Positions 1 to 9,062 are shown, counted from the stretch's first letter. The stretch is DNA of 64,000 nt from Paenibacillus sp. MMS20-IR301 (GCF_032302195.1 NZ_CP135275.1:2728001-2792000), one strand, 5' to 3'. The notes: a model not told the origin generated them from the sequence alone. Numbers and translations are program-made.

Positions 1-1
1 A

Positions 2-226
2 GCAGCTGTCACAGCTGTAACTGCTGCTGGTGTTGCTCTTCATATTTACAATGCACCGCCGGAGCCCGGTGTCTACCACATTGAGCAGCTGTTCTCACTG
101 CAATCAGACGGACAGCGACTCCTCCTGGCAGCCTCAGATAAGGGCCAGCCTGGAAGCAGCAAAGCTTATCCGCTGGAAGGTCTCCGCTTCTGGACCCGGA
201 CTGGCAGTGGCAGCAGTTCTGAATAA
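2..226 (+). CDS. C-terminal end of an unknown protein (5' end outside window)
   Basis: An open frame enters from the left edge and stops with TAA at 224-226, giving the last 74 residues. The visible part begins with a small-residue hydrophobic stretch (AAVTAVTAAGVALHIY) that could be the end of a membrane segment, followed by a polar tail ending in SGSGSSSE. I do not recognise a family. A stem-loop just downstream (258-299) supports a gene ending here. An antisense frame over the same bases is less convincing because it has no start context. Confidence 0.45.
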   Translation, partial: AAVTAVTAAGVALHIYNAPPEPGVYHIEQLFSLQSDGQRLLLAASDKGQPGSSKAYPLEGLRFWTRTGSGSSSE

Positions 227-257
227 AATATATTAAAGATTTATTCAGTGAACGAAG

Positions 258-299
258 CAGCGGCAGAAAAAGACGCATTTATGTCTTAGACTGCCGCTG
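258..299. terminator. Bidirectional terminator hairpin
   Basis: CAGCGGCAG (258-266) pairs with CTGCCGCTG (291-299), with a second inner stem AAGAC/GTCTT. It lies between two converging genes: the unknown gene ending at 226 and the leftward reductase ending at 312. Confidence 0.65.
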
Positions 300-311
300 T
301 TGTTAAGACCT

Positions 312-1268
312 TTACTTTTCAAACCACTTGTGTTCGACCATATAGGCAACACTTTCCTCCACTGTTTCCAAGAGCGCATGTCTCGGGGAATACTCGATCA
401 GGCGTTTTCCTTTTTCGATACTGAAATAACCGCTGCGGACAATATGATAGTAGGTGCGATCAATATAATCCTTGTCCTTCGTATAGCCGCACCATTCCTC
501 CCACGGAAGAAAAGTGATGTTCTCCTCCTGCCCAAAGTAGCGGTACATCGCTTGGGCATACCCCAGTAAAGTAATAGATTCATCACCTACTGCATGGAAG
601 CTCTCGCCTAATGCTGCTTTCCTATGTGTGATGCTATTAAAGAAAACCTGTGCTACATCGTCTGCATGTACATGATGCAAGGTCTCCATTCCGAAATTAG
701 GAAGTGCAATTTCTTGTCCGCGCCGGATCTTGTCAAATATCCAATAATCATGATTGGCCGTTGGATTCATAATAACCCAGCCTGGACCTGAAATCTGGCC
801 CGGCATAATAACGGTCTCCGGAAAACCTTCCTGCCGGTACAGATTATGCAGGTATTCCTCGCTTTTAGCCTTCTGAATTCCATATTCCTCTAATGGGAAT
901 TTAGCCTGATCTTCGATGACCGGCATCGTAGTAGCCCTTCCATGAGCCCATATAGACGAGCAGAAAAGATAATGGGACAGATTCGTCTTCTTAAGGGCTT
1001 CTGCCATACTCATTGTATCTCCCAGCGTAAAGTTGATGAGATCGACGACTACATCTGCGTTCAAGGCAGCAATTTTCCTTTCAAATTCTCCATCCGGTTC
1101 CTTAGTTCTGTCAAGGATAATTTGTTCTACCTCTCCCCAGGCCGTATCTTCCTTGTAAGGTTTACTTTGACCGCGAGTAATACTAATTACTTTATGACCT
1201 GCTCTGACTAACTTAGGAACAAGATAAGTGCCAATATGACCACTTCCACCAACGACAACAACCTTCAT
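312..1268 (-). CDS. NAD(P)-dependent epimerase/dehydratase family protein
   Basis: The 318-residue protein opens with a Rossmann fold: GGSGHIG at residues 7-13 is the dinucleotide-binding glycine loop. A YxxxK pair (Tyr129, Lys133) marks the extended short-chain dehydrogenase active site. The length suits an atypical NAD-dependent epimerase or reductase; the substrate cannot be read from the sequence. The start has a good ribosome site (AGAGGAGG, 7 bases before ATG). The gene stands alone, 215 bases from the next gene, and is preceded by a promoter of MerR architecture at 1346-1376. Regulators of that family often control stress-related reductases, so an inducible detoxification role is possible but not shown. 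Confidence 0.85.
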   Translation of the reverse strand: MKVVVVGGSGHIGTYLVPKLVRAGHKVISITRGQSKPYKEDTAWGEVEQIILDRTKEPDGEFERKIAALNADVVVDLINFTLGDTMSMAEALKKTNLSHYLFCSSIWAHGRATTMPVIEDQAKFPLEEYGIQKAKSEEYLHNLYRQEGFPETVIMPGQISGPGWVIMNPTANHDYWIFDKIRRGQEIALPNFGMETLHHVHADDVAQVFFNSITHRKAALGESFHAVGDESITLLGYAQAMYRYFGQEENITFLPWEEWCGYTKDKDYIDRTYYHIVRSGYFSIEKGKRLIEYSPRHALLETVEESVAYMVEHKWFEK

Positions 1269-1345
1269 TGTGACTCCTCCTCTTTTTTGTTTTTACTGAA
1301 AATATCATAATGTTGCTGTAATGAGAGATATGGGATCGTTAATAA

Positions 1346-1376
1346 AGTTTAGCCCTTAGAGTCAACTCTAAGTCAA
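1346..1376 (-). promoter_or_regulatory. MerR-type promoter with palindromic operator
   Basis: Read leftward, -35 TTGACT (1371-1376) and -10 TAAACT (1346-1351) are separated by 19 bases. The 18-base palindrome CTTAGAGTCAACTCTAAG (1355-1372) fills the spacer. An over-long spacer holding a palindrome is the hallmark of promoters activated by MerR-family regulators. It serves the gene at 312-1268. No MerR regulator gene is in the window. Confidence 0.7.
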
Positions 1377-1437
1377 GGTTCTTTCAATAATATAAATCCG
1401 CTGTTTGCAGTTACCGAGAAAGCTGCTCTCTGAACGC

Positions 1438-1472
1438 AGCAAGGCGGCCGTATACATAACGGCCGCCTTGCT
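1438..1472. terminator. Stem-loop after the chemotaxis receptor gene
   Basis: A perfect 14-bp stem, AGCAAGGCGGCCGT (1438-1451) with its complement at 1459-1472 and a 7-base loop, follows the stop of the leftward receptor gene at 1484. There is no strong U-run, so it may be a weak terminator or an RNA end protector. Confidence 0.6.
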
Positions 1473-1483
1473 GACGTGAACAG

Positions 1484-2305
1484 CTATTGAATTACGGATG
1501 AGATGAACCGTGACATTTCGCTGCTGGTCTCATTCAGGGAATCGATAACATCACTGAACCGGGTGACCAGCTCGGCTTGTGCCGAAGAGGATACAGCAAT
1601 CGCCTCGATCTCCTGCTCCATCTCCCGGATGGAACGCTGTACGGCAGCGAGTGAGTCTTCAATCGTTTTTGTTGCTTCCTTCGTATGTACCGACAGCTTG
1701 CGTACCTCCGCTGCTACTACCCCGAAGCCTGCACCCTGTTCTCCGACCCGCGCAGCTTCAATCGCCGCATTCAGGCCAAGCAGATTGGTCTGCTCAGATA
1801 TCTCACGGATGAAGCCCGCCACCTTGTTTACCTGCTTGGATTCTTCCACCGTCTTGCGGGAATTATCCAGAATTTGCGCTGTGGTTGCCGACAGCTCTTC
1901 GGACTGGGCTGCCACATTCTGGACCATATCTACCAGCTGGCCGCTGATCTGATTAATGCTCCCGGTCAGCTCCTCCATCTTATCCTCATTCTCCAGGGTA
2001 TAGGCGATCGCAAAGGCGCCGATAACCTCTCCCTCTGCATTATAAATCGGCACTGCCGATGAGATGACAGTCGCTCCATACAGCTCAGGCGACAACCGGT
2101 TCGTCGTTGCCCGTCCAGCCAGCGCGTTCCCGAGCGACGGATCATCAGGCGGTACCGGACTTCCCTTGGCAAGTCCGAAATCCAGGATTTTACTCGGGGC
2201 GTAATAATGAAAAATTTCTTTATCCGTAATTCCAATCATAATATCCTGTGCGTGAATCTGCTTAAAAAACGGTGCTGCTGCAACTAAAGCTGTCAAATTG
2301 TCCAT
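1484..2305 (-). CDS. Soluble methyl-accepting chemotaxis protein (YfmS-like)
   Basis: The 273-residue protein has no membrane segment. Residues 1-105 form a small sensor domain resembling the N-terminal part of short cytoplasmic receptors such as Bacillus YfmS. Residues 115-270 are the signalling coiled coil with the conserved hairpin tip at about 171-204 ([16 protein letters not shown] followed by [15 protein letters not shown]). It should signal to the CheA/CheW array from the cytoplasm; the ligand is unknown. The start has AGGAGA five bases upstream. It is a single gene, and a Fur/PerR-like box covers its -10 element, so a redox or metal input is plausible. Confidence 0.88.
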   Translation of the reverse strand: MDNLTALVAAAPFFKQIHAQDIMIGITDKEIFHYYAPSKILDFGLAKGSPVPPDDPSLGNALAGRATTNRLSPELYGATVISSAVPIYNAEGEVIGAFAIAYTLENEDKMEELTGSINQISGQLVDMVQNVAAQSEELSATTAQILDNSRKTVEESKQVNKVAGFIREISEQTNLLGLNAAIEAARVGEQGAGFGVVAAEVRKLSVHTKEATKTIEDSLAAVQRSIREMEQEIEAIAVSSSAQAELVTRFSDVIDSLNETSSEMSRFISSVIQ

Positions 2306-2314
2306 AAGTATCTC

Positions 2315-2365
2315 CTAAATGTGAATGTTTATAATCATTATCGTCACATTTAGAGAGTTAGTGAA
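2315..2365 (-). promoter_or_regulatory. Promoter with Fur/PerR-like box and a second inverted repeat
   Basis: Read leftward, -35 TTCACT (2360-2365) and -10 GATAAT (2337-2342) are 17 bases apart. TTATAATCATTATCG (2329-2343) covers the -10; it matches the Fur/PerR 7-1-7 pattern at 12 of 14 positions. Around it lies a separate inverted repeat, CTAAATGTGA (2315-2324) and TCACATTTAG (2344-2353), whose left arm touches the ribosome binding site of the receptor gene. Confidence 0.55.
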
Positions 2366-2374
2366 GAGACAATT

Positions 2375-3148
2375 CTATCCTTTCGTTAACCCTCCCGCCT
2401 TAACATGCTTAAGCTGGGCTACAATGATGACGCTGATAATGACCAGCAGAAACCATGAGCTGATCTTGCCAAGCCCAACCAGATGCCAGGCCTCGTGCTG
2501 ATCCGGGTATTTCCAGGCATTGAAGAAGGTAGCAATATTCTCGGCCAGCCAGATGAAGAAGCCCACAATAACGAAGGCGAGCGTTAACGGCATCCGGTAA
2601 ACCGTATCCCGGACCGTATAAATAATCCATGTCCGCCAAAAAACAACCACCACCAGCCCCGTCAGCCACCAGCGGAAATCCGGAATAAAGTGGTGGGTGA
2701 AAAAGTTCAGGTAGATCGCTCCCCCCAGCAGCCCCGCAGCCGCCAGCCCGGGCCAGCCCGTCATATCCATCTTCAGCCTGCGCCAGATCTGGCACATGAA
2801 GCTGGCCACACTTGCATACATGAATCCGCTGTAGAGCGGCACACCGAGCAGCTTCGTAAACCCCGGCTCGGGGTAAGCCCAGGAGCCCATTCTGATTTTA
2901 TAAATCTCCAGCATCAGACCAATAACGTGAAAGACACAGATCACCTTAATTTCATCCAGCGTCTCAAGTCCGGTGCGGTACATCAGGTATTGCACCGTAA
3001 GCAGAATCAGAAGAATGGCATCATACCGGTGAATGAAGGGAATCTCTACGGCGCTGGTAATCACTAACGTGGAGAAAATAGCTACCGGAAATATGCAGCT
3101 CATCGCCTGATGATAACCGAAATGCAGCAGCTGGATGACTGGTTTCAA
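2375..3148 (-). CDS. yoaT: DUF817 family integral membrane protein (YoaT-like)
   Basis: A hydrophobic protein of 257 residues with seven or eight predicted membrane segments. The C-terminal block FWLAENIATFFNAWKYP is typical of DUF817. The function is unknown. I chose the TTG at 3146-3148 because AGGAGG lies exactly seven bases before it; an ATG 24 bases upstream has no ribosome site. It lies downstream of yoaS and yozG in the same direction, a trio also present in Bacillus subtilis, which supports the family call. Confidence 0.8.
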   Translation of the reverse strand: MKPVIQLLHFGYHQAMSCIFPVAIFSTLVITSAVEIPFIHRYDAILLILLTVQYLMYRTGLETLDEIKVICVFHVIGLMLEIYKIRMGSWAYPEPGFTKLLGVPLYSGFMYASVASFMCQIWRRLKMDMTGWPGLAAAGLLGGAIYLNFFTHHFIPDFRWWLTGLVVVVFWRTWIIYTVRDTVYRMPLTLAFVIVGFFIWLAENIATFFNAWKYPDQHEAWHLVGLGKISSWFLLVIISVIIVAQLKHVKAGGLTKG

Positions 3149-3183
3149 TGTTCTCCCTCCTGTCCAGTACAATCTCTTATGAA

Positions 3184-3402
3184 TCAGTAATCAGCTGAAT
3201 CCGGGGTGTATTCCAGTATATCTCCGGGCTGACAGTCTAATGCCTTACAAATGGCCTCCAGTGTGGAAAAACGGACCGCCTTCGCCTTGCCGTTCTTGAG
3301 AATAGACAGATTAGCCATCGTGATTCCCACCCGCTCCGACAGCTCGGTAACGCTCATCTTCCGCTTAGCCAGCATCACATCTACATTGATAATTATCGCC
3401 AT
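3184..3402 (-). CDS. yozG: Small Cro/CI-type HTH regulator (YozG-like)
   Basis: A 72-residue protein that is almost entirely one helix-turn-helix domain: SVTELSERVGITMANLSILK is the DNA-binding part, followed by the C-terminal helix LEAICKALDCQPGDILEY characteristic of this small XRE subgroup. The ATG at 3400-3402 is chosen over the GTG three codons earlier because GAGGTGA sits five bases ahead of it. It begins about 10 bases after the stop of yoaS and probably controls this small operon of membrane proteins. Confidence 0.85.
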   Translation of the reverse strand: MAIIINVDVMLAKRKMSVTELSERVGITMANLSILKNGKAKAVRFSTLEAICKALDCQPGDILEYTPDSADY

Positions 3403-3412
3403 AGTAGTCACC

Positions 3413-3901
3413 TCAGACGGTCAGGTCATTTTCAGATTTTATTGCAATCGCTTCGGTCAGAAGCTTCTGGAGTACAGCCGCGAATACAGCAATCACCATC
3501 GCCGCCAGAATAATAATCATACCGATCACGATAATTCCCGGGGCATCGTCCCGCTCAGCCATAAGATAGAACAGCGGCATACCCAGGGCAAACATTCCGC
3601 TGATGGCGACTGCACAGTATTTAATATTCTTCAACACCTGTACCGAGGTCTCTGAGAACGCCTTGTTCCGGTCGATGTAGCCAAGCAGCTTAAAGGCCTG
3701 ATAGAGGGCAATGTAAAAAGGCAGTGCCGCCCCGTACAAATCAATCATCACCAGTACCTGTATGTAGGACAGATCCGGATACAGCTCTGCCGCGAAACCA
3801 GCGATCTCGGGCACTACAAATACACATAGTGCAAGTGCAGCCAAGGCAAACAGCAGAATCACTGCCTTCAAAAAAGTGGTCGAACCCGGTTTACGTTTCA
3901 T
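3413..3901 (-). CDS. yoaS: DUF2975 family membrane protein (YoaS-like)
   Basis: About 162 residues with four membrane segments, matching DUF2975. Members typically lie directly upstream of a YozG-like regulator, as here. The function is unknown; regulator-membrane pairs of this kind have been compared to sensor/repressor couples, but that is inference. The ATG at 3899-3901 is preferred to a GTG four codons upstream because AGAGAGG lies a usable distance before it. It is the first gene of the yoaS-yozG-yoaT group. Confidence 0.78.
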   Translation of the reverse strand: MKRKPGSTTFLKAVILLFALAALALCVFVVPEIAGFAAELYPDLSYIQVLVMIDLYGAALPFYIALYQAFKLLGYIDRNKAFSETSVQVLKNIKYCAVAISGMFALGMPLFYLMAERDDAPGIIVIGMIIILAAMVIAVFAAVLQKLLTEAIAIKSENDLTV

Positions 3902-4032
3902 TGGCTGAAACACCTCTCTTCGTAATTATGCATTCAATTTATCACATAATTTATCGTTTATCAATATATTTAGATTGATTTAAGATACTTTATTATTGTT
4001 GTTCCAGTTTTTACACCGGGAATTGGAGTCAG

Positions 4033-4064
4033 CAAAAAAAAAGGTACGGAATTAATTCCGCACC
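4033..4064 (-). terminator. Rho-independent terminator of the gerA-type operon
   Basis: Read leftward, a GGTGCGGAATTAATTCCGTA stem (4043-4064) is followed by nine T residues (4034-4042). It lies about 60 bases after the stop of the last ger gene (4123). Confidence 0.85.
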
Positions 4065-4122
4065 CCATGTAAGCCAAAAGGCATCCTTAAGCTCTCCAGG
4101 AACCTACCCGGTAAATAGTATT

Positions 4123-5229
4123 TTAGGCCCGTCTCGACTTCTTCCTTCTCCCCTTCACTACAGAAACCATCCACAGAAACAGCGGAATCGCCACCATATT
4201 GACAGGCAGCACATAACGGATCCAGATGCCCTTCAGCAGCAGCCCGGCCGGAGGGTTCATTATGATCACCACCATCGTGAGGATGAATGTTAAAGGGGCC
4301 ACGTATCCGAGGGTCTGCTTCCAGATGCCAGTCTTGCCGATCCACTGGGCGACCCCGTAGCTGGTAATGAACATATAAATGGACAGCTTAACGAAGATGC
4401 AGACGAGCCAGACCGCCATTACGAAGATATCCATATTCTGAATGAACTCCATGAGGTAGACCAGCTTGACCATTTCGAAAAAAGGAAACTGCAGCCGTCC
4501 GCTTACCGCCGGGCCGAAGGTCATAACAACCCACACCACACCGAGCAGCAGCAGAAACGATGAGATGGCTACACCCAGCAGCAGCGCCTTGCGCGTCCCC
4601 TTGCCGGGATGCTCCACGAAGGGAAACAGCATCATTAGCGAGACTGCTTCCCCAAGCAGTGAAGTTGGTGCAAGCGCCGCCTCCAGAATCGGCCCGGGGC
4701 CGGTATCCGCATATACAGGCAGCAGCATTTGCCAGCTGAGATTATTGAACGTCAAGCCAAAGGTCAGTGCAAGGATCAGCATCAGAATGGGCCCCCACAA
4801 CTCACTGACCTTGCCGACGGCTTCAATTCCCCCATGATACACCGTGTAGAACACAACGCCAATCATGGTTCCGATGACCACCCAGGAAGGTGTTTTGTAG
4901 AGGACACTCAGGCGGATGAACAGAAATTCATCACGCAGGATCAGACTCATCACCCAGAACCACTGGAGCAGAAACGGTATGACGATCAGCTTACCGGCCC
5001 ATTTTCCCAGAATAGACACGCTGAACTCAATTAAGGTCTGCCGGGGATGCCGGGAGCTCAGGCTTGCTGCAATGAAGGTAATGGTGAGTCCACCGGTGCT
5101 CGCCAGGATGTAGGAGATCCAGGCGTCCTGCTTGGCATACAATATGGTAGCTGTCATCGAGATCAGCAGGTTGATTCCGATCTCCATCATCATAATCATC
5201 CAGAACAGCTGGCGGTTCGTGATCTTCAT
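4123..5229 (-). CDS. GerAB-type spore germination receptor subunit B (membrane transporter-like)
   Basis: A 368-residue protein with ten predicted membrane segments and the start MKITNRQLFWMIMMMEIG typical of the spore permease family (APC fold). In germinant receptors the B subunit sits in the inner spore membrane and is the usual ligand-binding component. The start follows the stop of the C-subunit gene with no gap, so translation is probably coupled. It is the last gene of a leftward group ending at the terminator at 4033-4064. Which germinant it binds is unknown; the upstream diaminopropionate genes are a suggestive context. Confidence 0.92.
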   Translation of the reverse strand: MKITNRQLFWMIMMMEIGINLLISMTATILYAKQDAWISYILASTGGLTITFIAASLSSRHPRQTLIEFSVSILGKWAGKLIVIPFLLQWFWVMSLILRDEFLFIRLSVLYKTPSWVVIGTMIGVVFYTVYHGGIEAVGKVSELWGPILMLILALTFGLTFNNLSWQMLLPVYADTGPGPILEAALAPTSLLGEAVSLMMLFPFVEHPGKGTRKALLLGVAISSFLLLLGVVWVVMTFGPAVSGRLQFPFFEMVKLVYLMEFIQNMDIFVMAVWLVCIFVKLSIYMFITSYGVAQWIGKTGIWKQTLGYVAPLTFILTMVVIIMNPPAGLLLKGIWIRYVLPVNMVAIPLFLWMVSVVKGRRKKSRRA

Positions 5230-6495
5230 CTACTTCTCACCACCCTCTCGCGTCGGCAGCAGGGATTCCCCGGTGATGCCTGTTCCGGTAAGATTAAGCT
5301 TCACCTTAATGTCCAGCGGGACCTCCGGGAAGATTGTCTCCCAATCGCCGGCCAGCTTCTTCCAGCGGTAAGGATGATTGCGGTGAATAAGGTCTCCCAG
5401 TCCGAAGATGTCACATTTGAACTCCTTCTGCACCTTCGTGACAACCCTTTTGACCTTCTCCTCGAGATATTGGTTCATCCGGCCTTCTACTTTATTTACA
5501 TTCGCCAGCTTGGAAAGATTCAGCGGGGAGTCATTCTCTTCAATAAAACCGTTGCCTTCAAGTAAGATTTCAAACCGCGGAAGGCTGTCATCATTAAAGA
5601 CAGGCTTAATATGGCTTTTGAACGAATCCACATTGACAGTGACCGCCTGTCCCTTGGTGGCTCCGGAGAGCGCATCAGCCGCCCGCTTGCCTCCGCTTTC
5701 TTCAGCATCAACCGGGTTGATGAGCGTGGTGAAGGTCCGGAACGCCAGACGGTTCGTCAGCCAGAGCCGGACCCAGTACTCATCATAGTTCAGGTAACCT
5801 GCCAGCTTAAGCGACATATTAAAAATGGCTGCACCGTACAAGCTCAGTGTCGTCTGCGGCGGACTGTCATTCTTGCTCCTCTTCTCAATCTTCCTCTCCG
5901 GTTCGACAATCGCCAGCGCCGGCATCACCCCGCAGCCTGTCCCATTAGCCATGATGAAGAAGTCGAGCAGGGAGCGGCTGATGGGAGCACCGCTTTTCTC
6001 CTGAATCTTCTGGACGGCAATCGCCGGGTTGGTCTCAAGCTGGTAAGCCAGACTCATCGCTTCCTGTGCTGTCCCTCCCTTGACGACAAAGATATTCGTC
6101 CGCGGCCTGACCATCGGACTTCTGCCGTATTCGTCCAGAATCGGAAATACACTCTGCTGTGCCAGCTTCTCCCCGATGAAGATATTCCGCCGGTGTCCCG
6201 GAAACAACACCCTGGACAGCTTTCTTTGCATATTCTGCTCGGCATCCCGGTTGTTCTTGCCGTAGGCGCTTTCCGTCAGGAAGCCGGAGCGTCCGCCTTG
6301 CTCTCCGCCCTGCTGTCCGCCGGATTTGGAGGCAAGCGGAAGGACCAGATTTGCTGTAGCCAGATAGTCACCCTCTTCTGTCAGATCCATGCCCCAGCCC
6401 AGGACAATCGCCTGGTCATTCAGCTCCTGGCGGTCCCAGCAGCCGGTCAGGACAAGCGACAGGGCAATGACGATGCAGATTAGTTTTCTGAACAT
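5230..6495 (-). CDS. GerAC-type germination receptor lipoprotein (Ger(x)C family)
   Basis: A 421-residue lipoprotein. Residues 1-18 are a signal peptide ending in LTG with the lipidated Cys19, followed by the family signature GCWDRQELNDQAIV. It forms the outer-face C subunit of a germinant receptor together with the A and B subunits encoded on either side. The gene order here is A-C-B, a common variant of A-B-C. It begins 24 bases after the A-subunit stop. Confidence 0.93.
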   Translation of the reverse strand: MFRKLICIVIALSLVLTGCWDRQELNDQAIVLGWGMDLTEEGDYLATANLVLPLASKSGGQQGGEQGGRSGFLTESAYGKNNRDAEQNMQRKLSRVLFPGHRRNIFIGEKLAQQSVFPILDEYGRSPMVRPRTNIFVVKGGTAQEAMSLAYQLETNPAIAVQKIQEKSGAPISRSLLDFFIMANGTGCGVMPALAIVEPERKIEKRSKNDSPPQTTLSLYGAAIFNMSLKLAGYLNYDEYWVRLWLTNRLAFRTFTTLINPVDAEESGGKRAADALSGATKGQAVTVNVDSFKSHIKPVFNDDSLPRFEILLEGNGFIEENDSPLNLSKLANVNKVEGRMNQYLEEKVKRVVTKVQKEFKCDIFGLGDLIHRNHPYRWKKLAGDWETIFPEVPLDIKVKLNLTGTGITGESLLPTREGGEK

Positions 6496-6519
6496 ACGCC
6501 CGCTTCCCCTCCCTGACTG

Positions 6520-8031
6520 TTATTTCCTGCGTTTCGGGAACCGCTCCCGCTTGCCTTGGGCCAGCCAGGGCATAAGCATGCGCATCTTCGGCTTGGGCGC
6601 ACGCACGAACACATCACTCAGATTGTCGGTCGACAGCGGTGCATAAGGAGCCATATAAGGCACGCCGAACGGCTTCAGCATAACCATATGAACGGAAAGC
6701 GCGATAAGGAACAGCACTATACCGTAGAAGCCGAGAATGCCGGCGGCAATCAGCAGCGGGAACCGGAGCATCCGGTAGGCCGTCCCCAGGTTATACAACG
6801 GAAACGCAAATGACGCGATCCCTGTCAATGACACGATAATGACCATCGGTGTGGAGATGATGCCTGCCGCTACTACAGCTTGTCCGATAACAAGTGCTCC
6901 GGCTATGCTAACCGCAGGACCGACCTGCTGGGGCAGCCTGATTCCCGCTTCCCGCAGGCCTTCGAAAATAAATTCCATAATCAGTGCCTCAATGACTGCC
7001 GGCAGCGGGACCCCTTCCCTGGCCGAAGCAATGCTTACGACCAGAGGTGTTGGAATAACCTGCAAATGATATGTGGTCAATGCCACATATAAAGAAGGCA
7101 GGAGCAGCGAAACATGTACAAACGTATATCGGATCCAGCGGACAAAGGTGGCATACATGAATCTGTCCGTATAATCATCAACAGCCTGCAGGCCGGACCA
7201 GTAGGTCATCGGCACGATGAGCACAAATGGTGTATTGTCCGTAATAATGATGACTTTGCCCTCCAGCAGGCTGGAGACCGCGACATCAGGCCGTTCTGTA
7301 TTCTGGATTTGCGGAAAAGGCGAGAATGAATCGTCCTCTATATATTCCTCAATATTGCTGGAGTGGATCACACCATCAATTTGAATTTTTTGCAGGCGTT
7401 CCCGGACTTCCTTCAAGAGGCTTTCCTTCACGATGCCTTCCATATAACCGATTACTATCTCCGTATCCGTAATACTGCCAATCGTCATACGCTCCAGCTT
7501 CAGCTTCGAGGAATGAATCCGCCGCCGCAGCAGTGAGGTATTCGTCTGCAGTGACTCCATGAACGCATCCCGCGGACCGCGGACGACCTTCTCCGAAGTG
7601 GCTTCCTCAATCGAGCGCTGCTCCATCTTGATCAGGTTTGCCAGCATCACAAAGGCATTGCCTTCGGTGAAAATTGCCGTTTCTCCGCGCAGGATCGCTT
7701 TGAGCGCTGCCTTCATTCCATATACTATGCTTACTTGCAGGCTTGGAATGAATATTTCCTTCAGCTCTACATCCCGGCCTTTATTCACTTCAGAGCTTCT
7801 GCGGAAGTGCTCAATAAGCGGCTGCAGCACGAATTCATCCACGGCTTTAATATCACACATGCCTTCGACATAGATCAGTGTTGCCCGGGTGATCCCGTCA
7901 ATGCTGCAATTCCGGTACATAATATCTGAACAATTCAGGAGCTCCAGCTGCACCCGCCCGACATTGTCCTTCAGATCGGGATAGAGCACATCTGATTCAT
8001 CCTGCCTGCTTCCTGTTGTCTGCTGTTCCAT
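6520..8031 (-). CDS. GerAA-type germination receptor subunit A
   Basis: A 503-residue member of the GerA family. The N-terminal half (to about 270) is hydrophilic, with features such as YVEGMCDIKAVDEFVLQPL. The C-terminal half holds about five membrane segments, with the conserved stretch REGVPLPAVIEALIMEF between them, and ends in a basic tail. A subunits of this family form the oligomeric core of germinant receptors, recently proposed to act as ligand-gated ion channels. GGGGG lies eight bases before the ATG. Only 49 bases separate it from the upstream sbnB-like gene and no terminator is visible between them, so co-transcription is likely. Confidence 0.93.
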   Translation of the reverse strand: MEQQTTGSRQDESDVLYPDLKDNVGRVQLELLNCSDIMYRNCSIDGITRATLIYVEGMCDIKAVDEFVLQPLIEHFRRSSEVNKGRDVELKEIFIPSLQVSIVYGMKAALKAILRGETAIFTEGNAFVMLANLIKMEQRSIEEATSEKVVRGPRDAFMESLQTNTSLLRRRIHSSKLKLERMTIGSITDTEIVIGYMEGIVKESLLKEVRERLQKIQIDGVIHSSNIEEYIEDDSFSPFPQIQNTERPDVAVSSLLEGKVIIITDNTPFVLIVPMTYWSGLQAVDDYTDRFMYATFVRWIRYTFVHVSLLLPSLYVALTTYHLQVIPTPLVVSIASAREGVPLPAVIEALIMEFIFEGLREAGIRLPQQVGPAVSIAGALVIGQAVVAAGIISTPMVIIVSLTGIASFAFPLYNLGTAYRMLRFPLLIAAGILGFYGIVLFLIALSVHMVMLKPFGVPYMAPYAPLSTDNLSDVFVRAPKPKMRMLMPWLAQGKRERFPKRRK

Positions 8032-8080
8032 ACGGCAATCCCCCTATGTTGGTATTTGCCGCTGCTGGTGAAATTATGCA

Positions 8081-9046
8081 TCATGCAAGTTCAGTCCCGT
8101 TCCCGGTCTCCCGGGCTTTATTCACGTAATACACCGCTATAGCGATATCGAACACACCCATACCCATTGGACAAAAGAACACCGGCTCTGCTGAGCTTAA
8201 TCCGCGGAGGCTGCCCCGGCAGACCACATCGGCAAGGGTACTTGTGCCTGAACGGGTCAGCCCCTGCCGCAGATGAAGCTGCTCAATATCTGTGTTCTCA
8301 CGGCAGACTTCCTCCCAGTCATCCACGATAACCGCCTTCACCGGAGCCAGTGCCTCCGGCTTGTAATCGCGGAGCGATACATTCAGCAGCAGGCTGCCCC
8401 GGGCAGGCGGGATATCGATATAACGGTGATCCGACACGGTACAGGTAATGAAGATATCGGAGCTTACATACACTTCCTCCCATGATCCCGCCGCCTCCAG
8501 TCTATCCCTGTAGTGTTCTGGCGCTCCGGACAGATCCGCTCCTTTAATATCGTATATCCGGACCTTGCTGATCCGGTCGCCGTAAAGGGCCATAGCCATT
8601 TGGCAATGGTATTGTCCGATCGGCCCCCACCCGATAATTCCCAGCTGAATCTCCTCCTGCGGCCGTTCCCGCAGGTAATAACGGATCATCAGCCCGCTGA
8701 CCGCTGCCGTTCTGACAATGCTCGGCAGCGGCGAGTTCAGCACTGCCGCAGGCTGCCCGGTATCCGGGTCATTCAATATAATGACACTATGCGCGCGCGG
8801 AAGACCGGAGTAGATGTTATCCGGGAAGCTGGCAATCCACTTGATGCCTGCCGCATTCACCGCTCCCCCTGCATAAGCAGGCATGGCAATGATCCGGTTG
8901 CGGGGATTCTTATAGCGCAGGTAAGGCTTCACCGGCTGGGCGTAGTCGCCGGAATCAATAAGGTGTACCGCTGCTTCAGCCGCATCAGCCAGCGCCGGCC
9001 AGTCAAGACCGGCTGCCCGGAGATCACGGTCATTTAAGTACAGCAT
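8081..9046 (-). CDS. sbnB: SbnB-like dehydrogenase for 2,3-diaminopropionate synthesis
   Basis: A 321-residue protein of the ornithine cyclodeaminase/mu-crystallin family. The nucleotide-binding loop is GIIGWGPIGQYH in the middle of the chain, and RTAAVSGLMIRYYL and TSTLADVVC are family blocks. SbnB oxidises N-(1-amino-1-carboxyethyl)-glutamate to L-2,3-diaminopropionate and 2-oxoglutarate. The start at 9044-9046 has AAAGGAGG seven bases upstream; a longer frame to 9166 overlaps the previous gene and lacks a site. It starts 16 bases after the SbnA fusion gene that would supply its substrate. Ornithine cyclodeaminase itself is the alternative, made unlikely by the partner. Confidence 0.85.
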   Translation of the reverse strand: MLYLNDRDLRAAGLDWPALADAAEAAVHLIDSGDYAQPVKPYLRYKNPRNRIIAMPAYAGGAVNAAGIKWIASFPDNIYSGLPRAHSVIILNDPDTGQPAAVLNSPLPSIVRTAAVSGLMIRYYLRERPQEEIQLGIIGWGPIGQYHCQMAMALYGDRISKVRIYDIKGADLSGAPEHYRDRLEAAGSWEEVYVSSDIFITCTVSDHRYIDIPPARGSLLLNVSLRDYKPEALAPVKAVIVDDWEEVCRENTDIEQLHLRQGLTRSGTSTLADVVCRGSLRGLSSAEPVFFCPMGMGVFDIAIAVYYVNKARETGNGTELA

Positions 9047-9062
9047 GCTGCTGCCTCCTTTG

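Noticed and set aside
5611..6483. 290-codon frame antisense to the gerC-type gene
   Set aside because: The sense strand is a typical Ger(x)C lipoprotein; the antisense product is Arg/Gln-rich and unlike any family.
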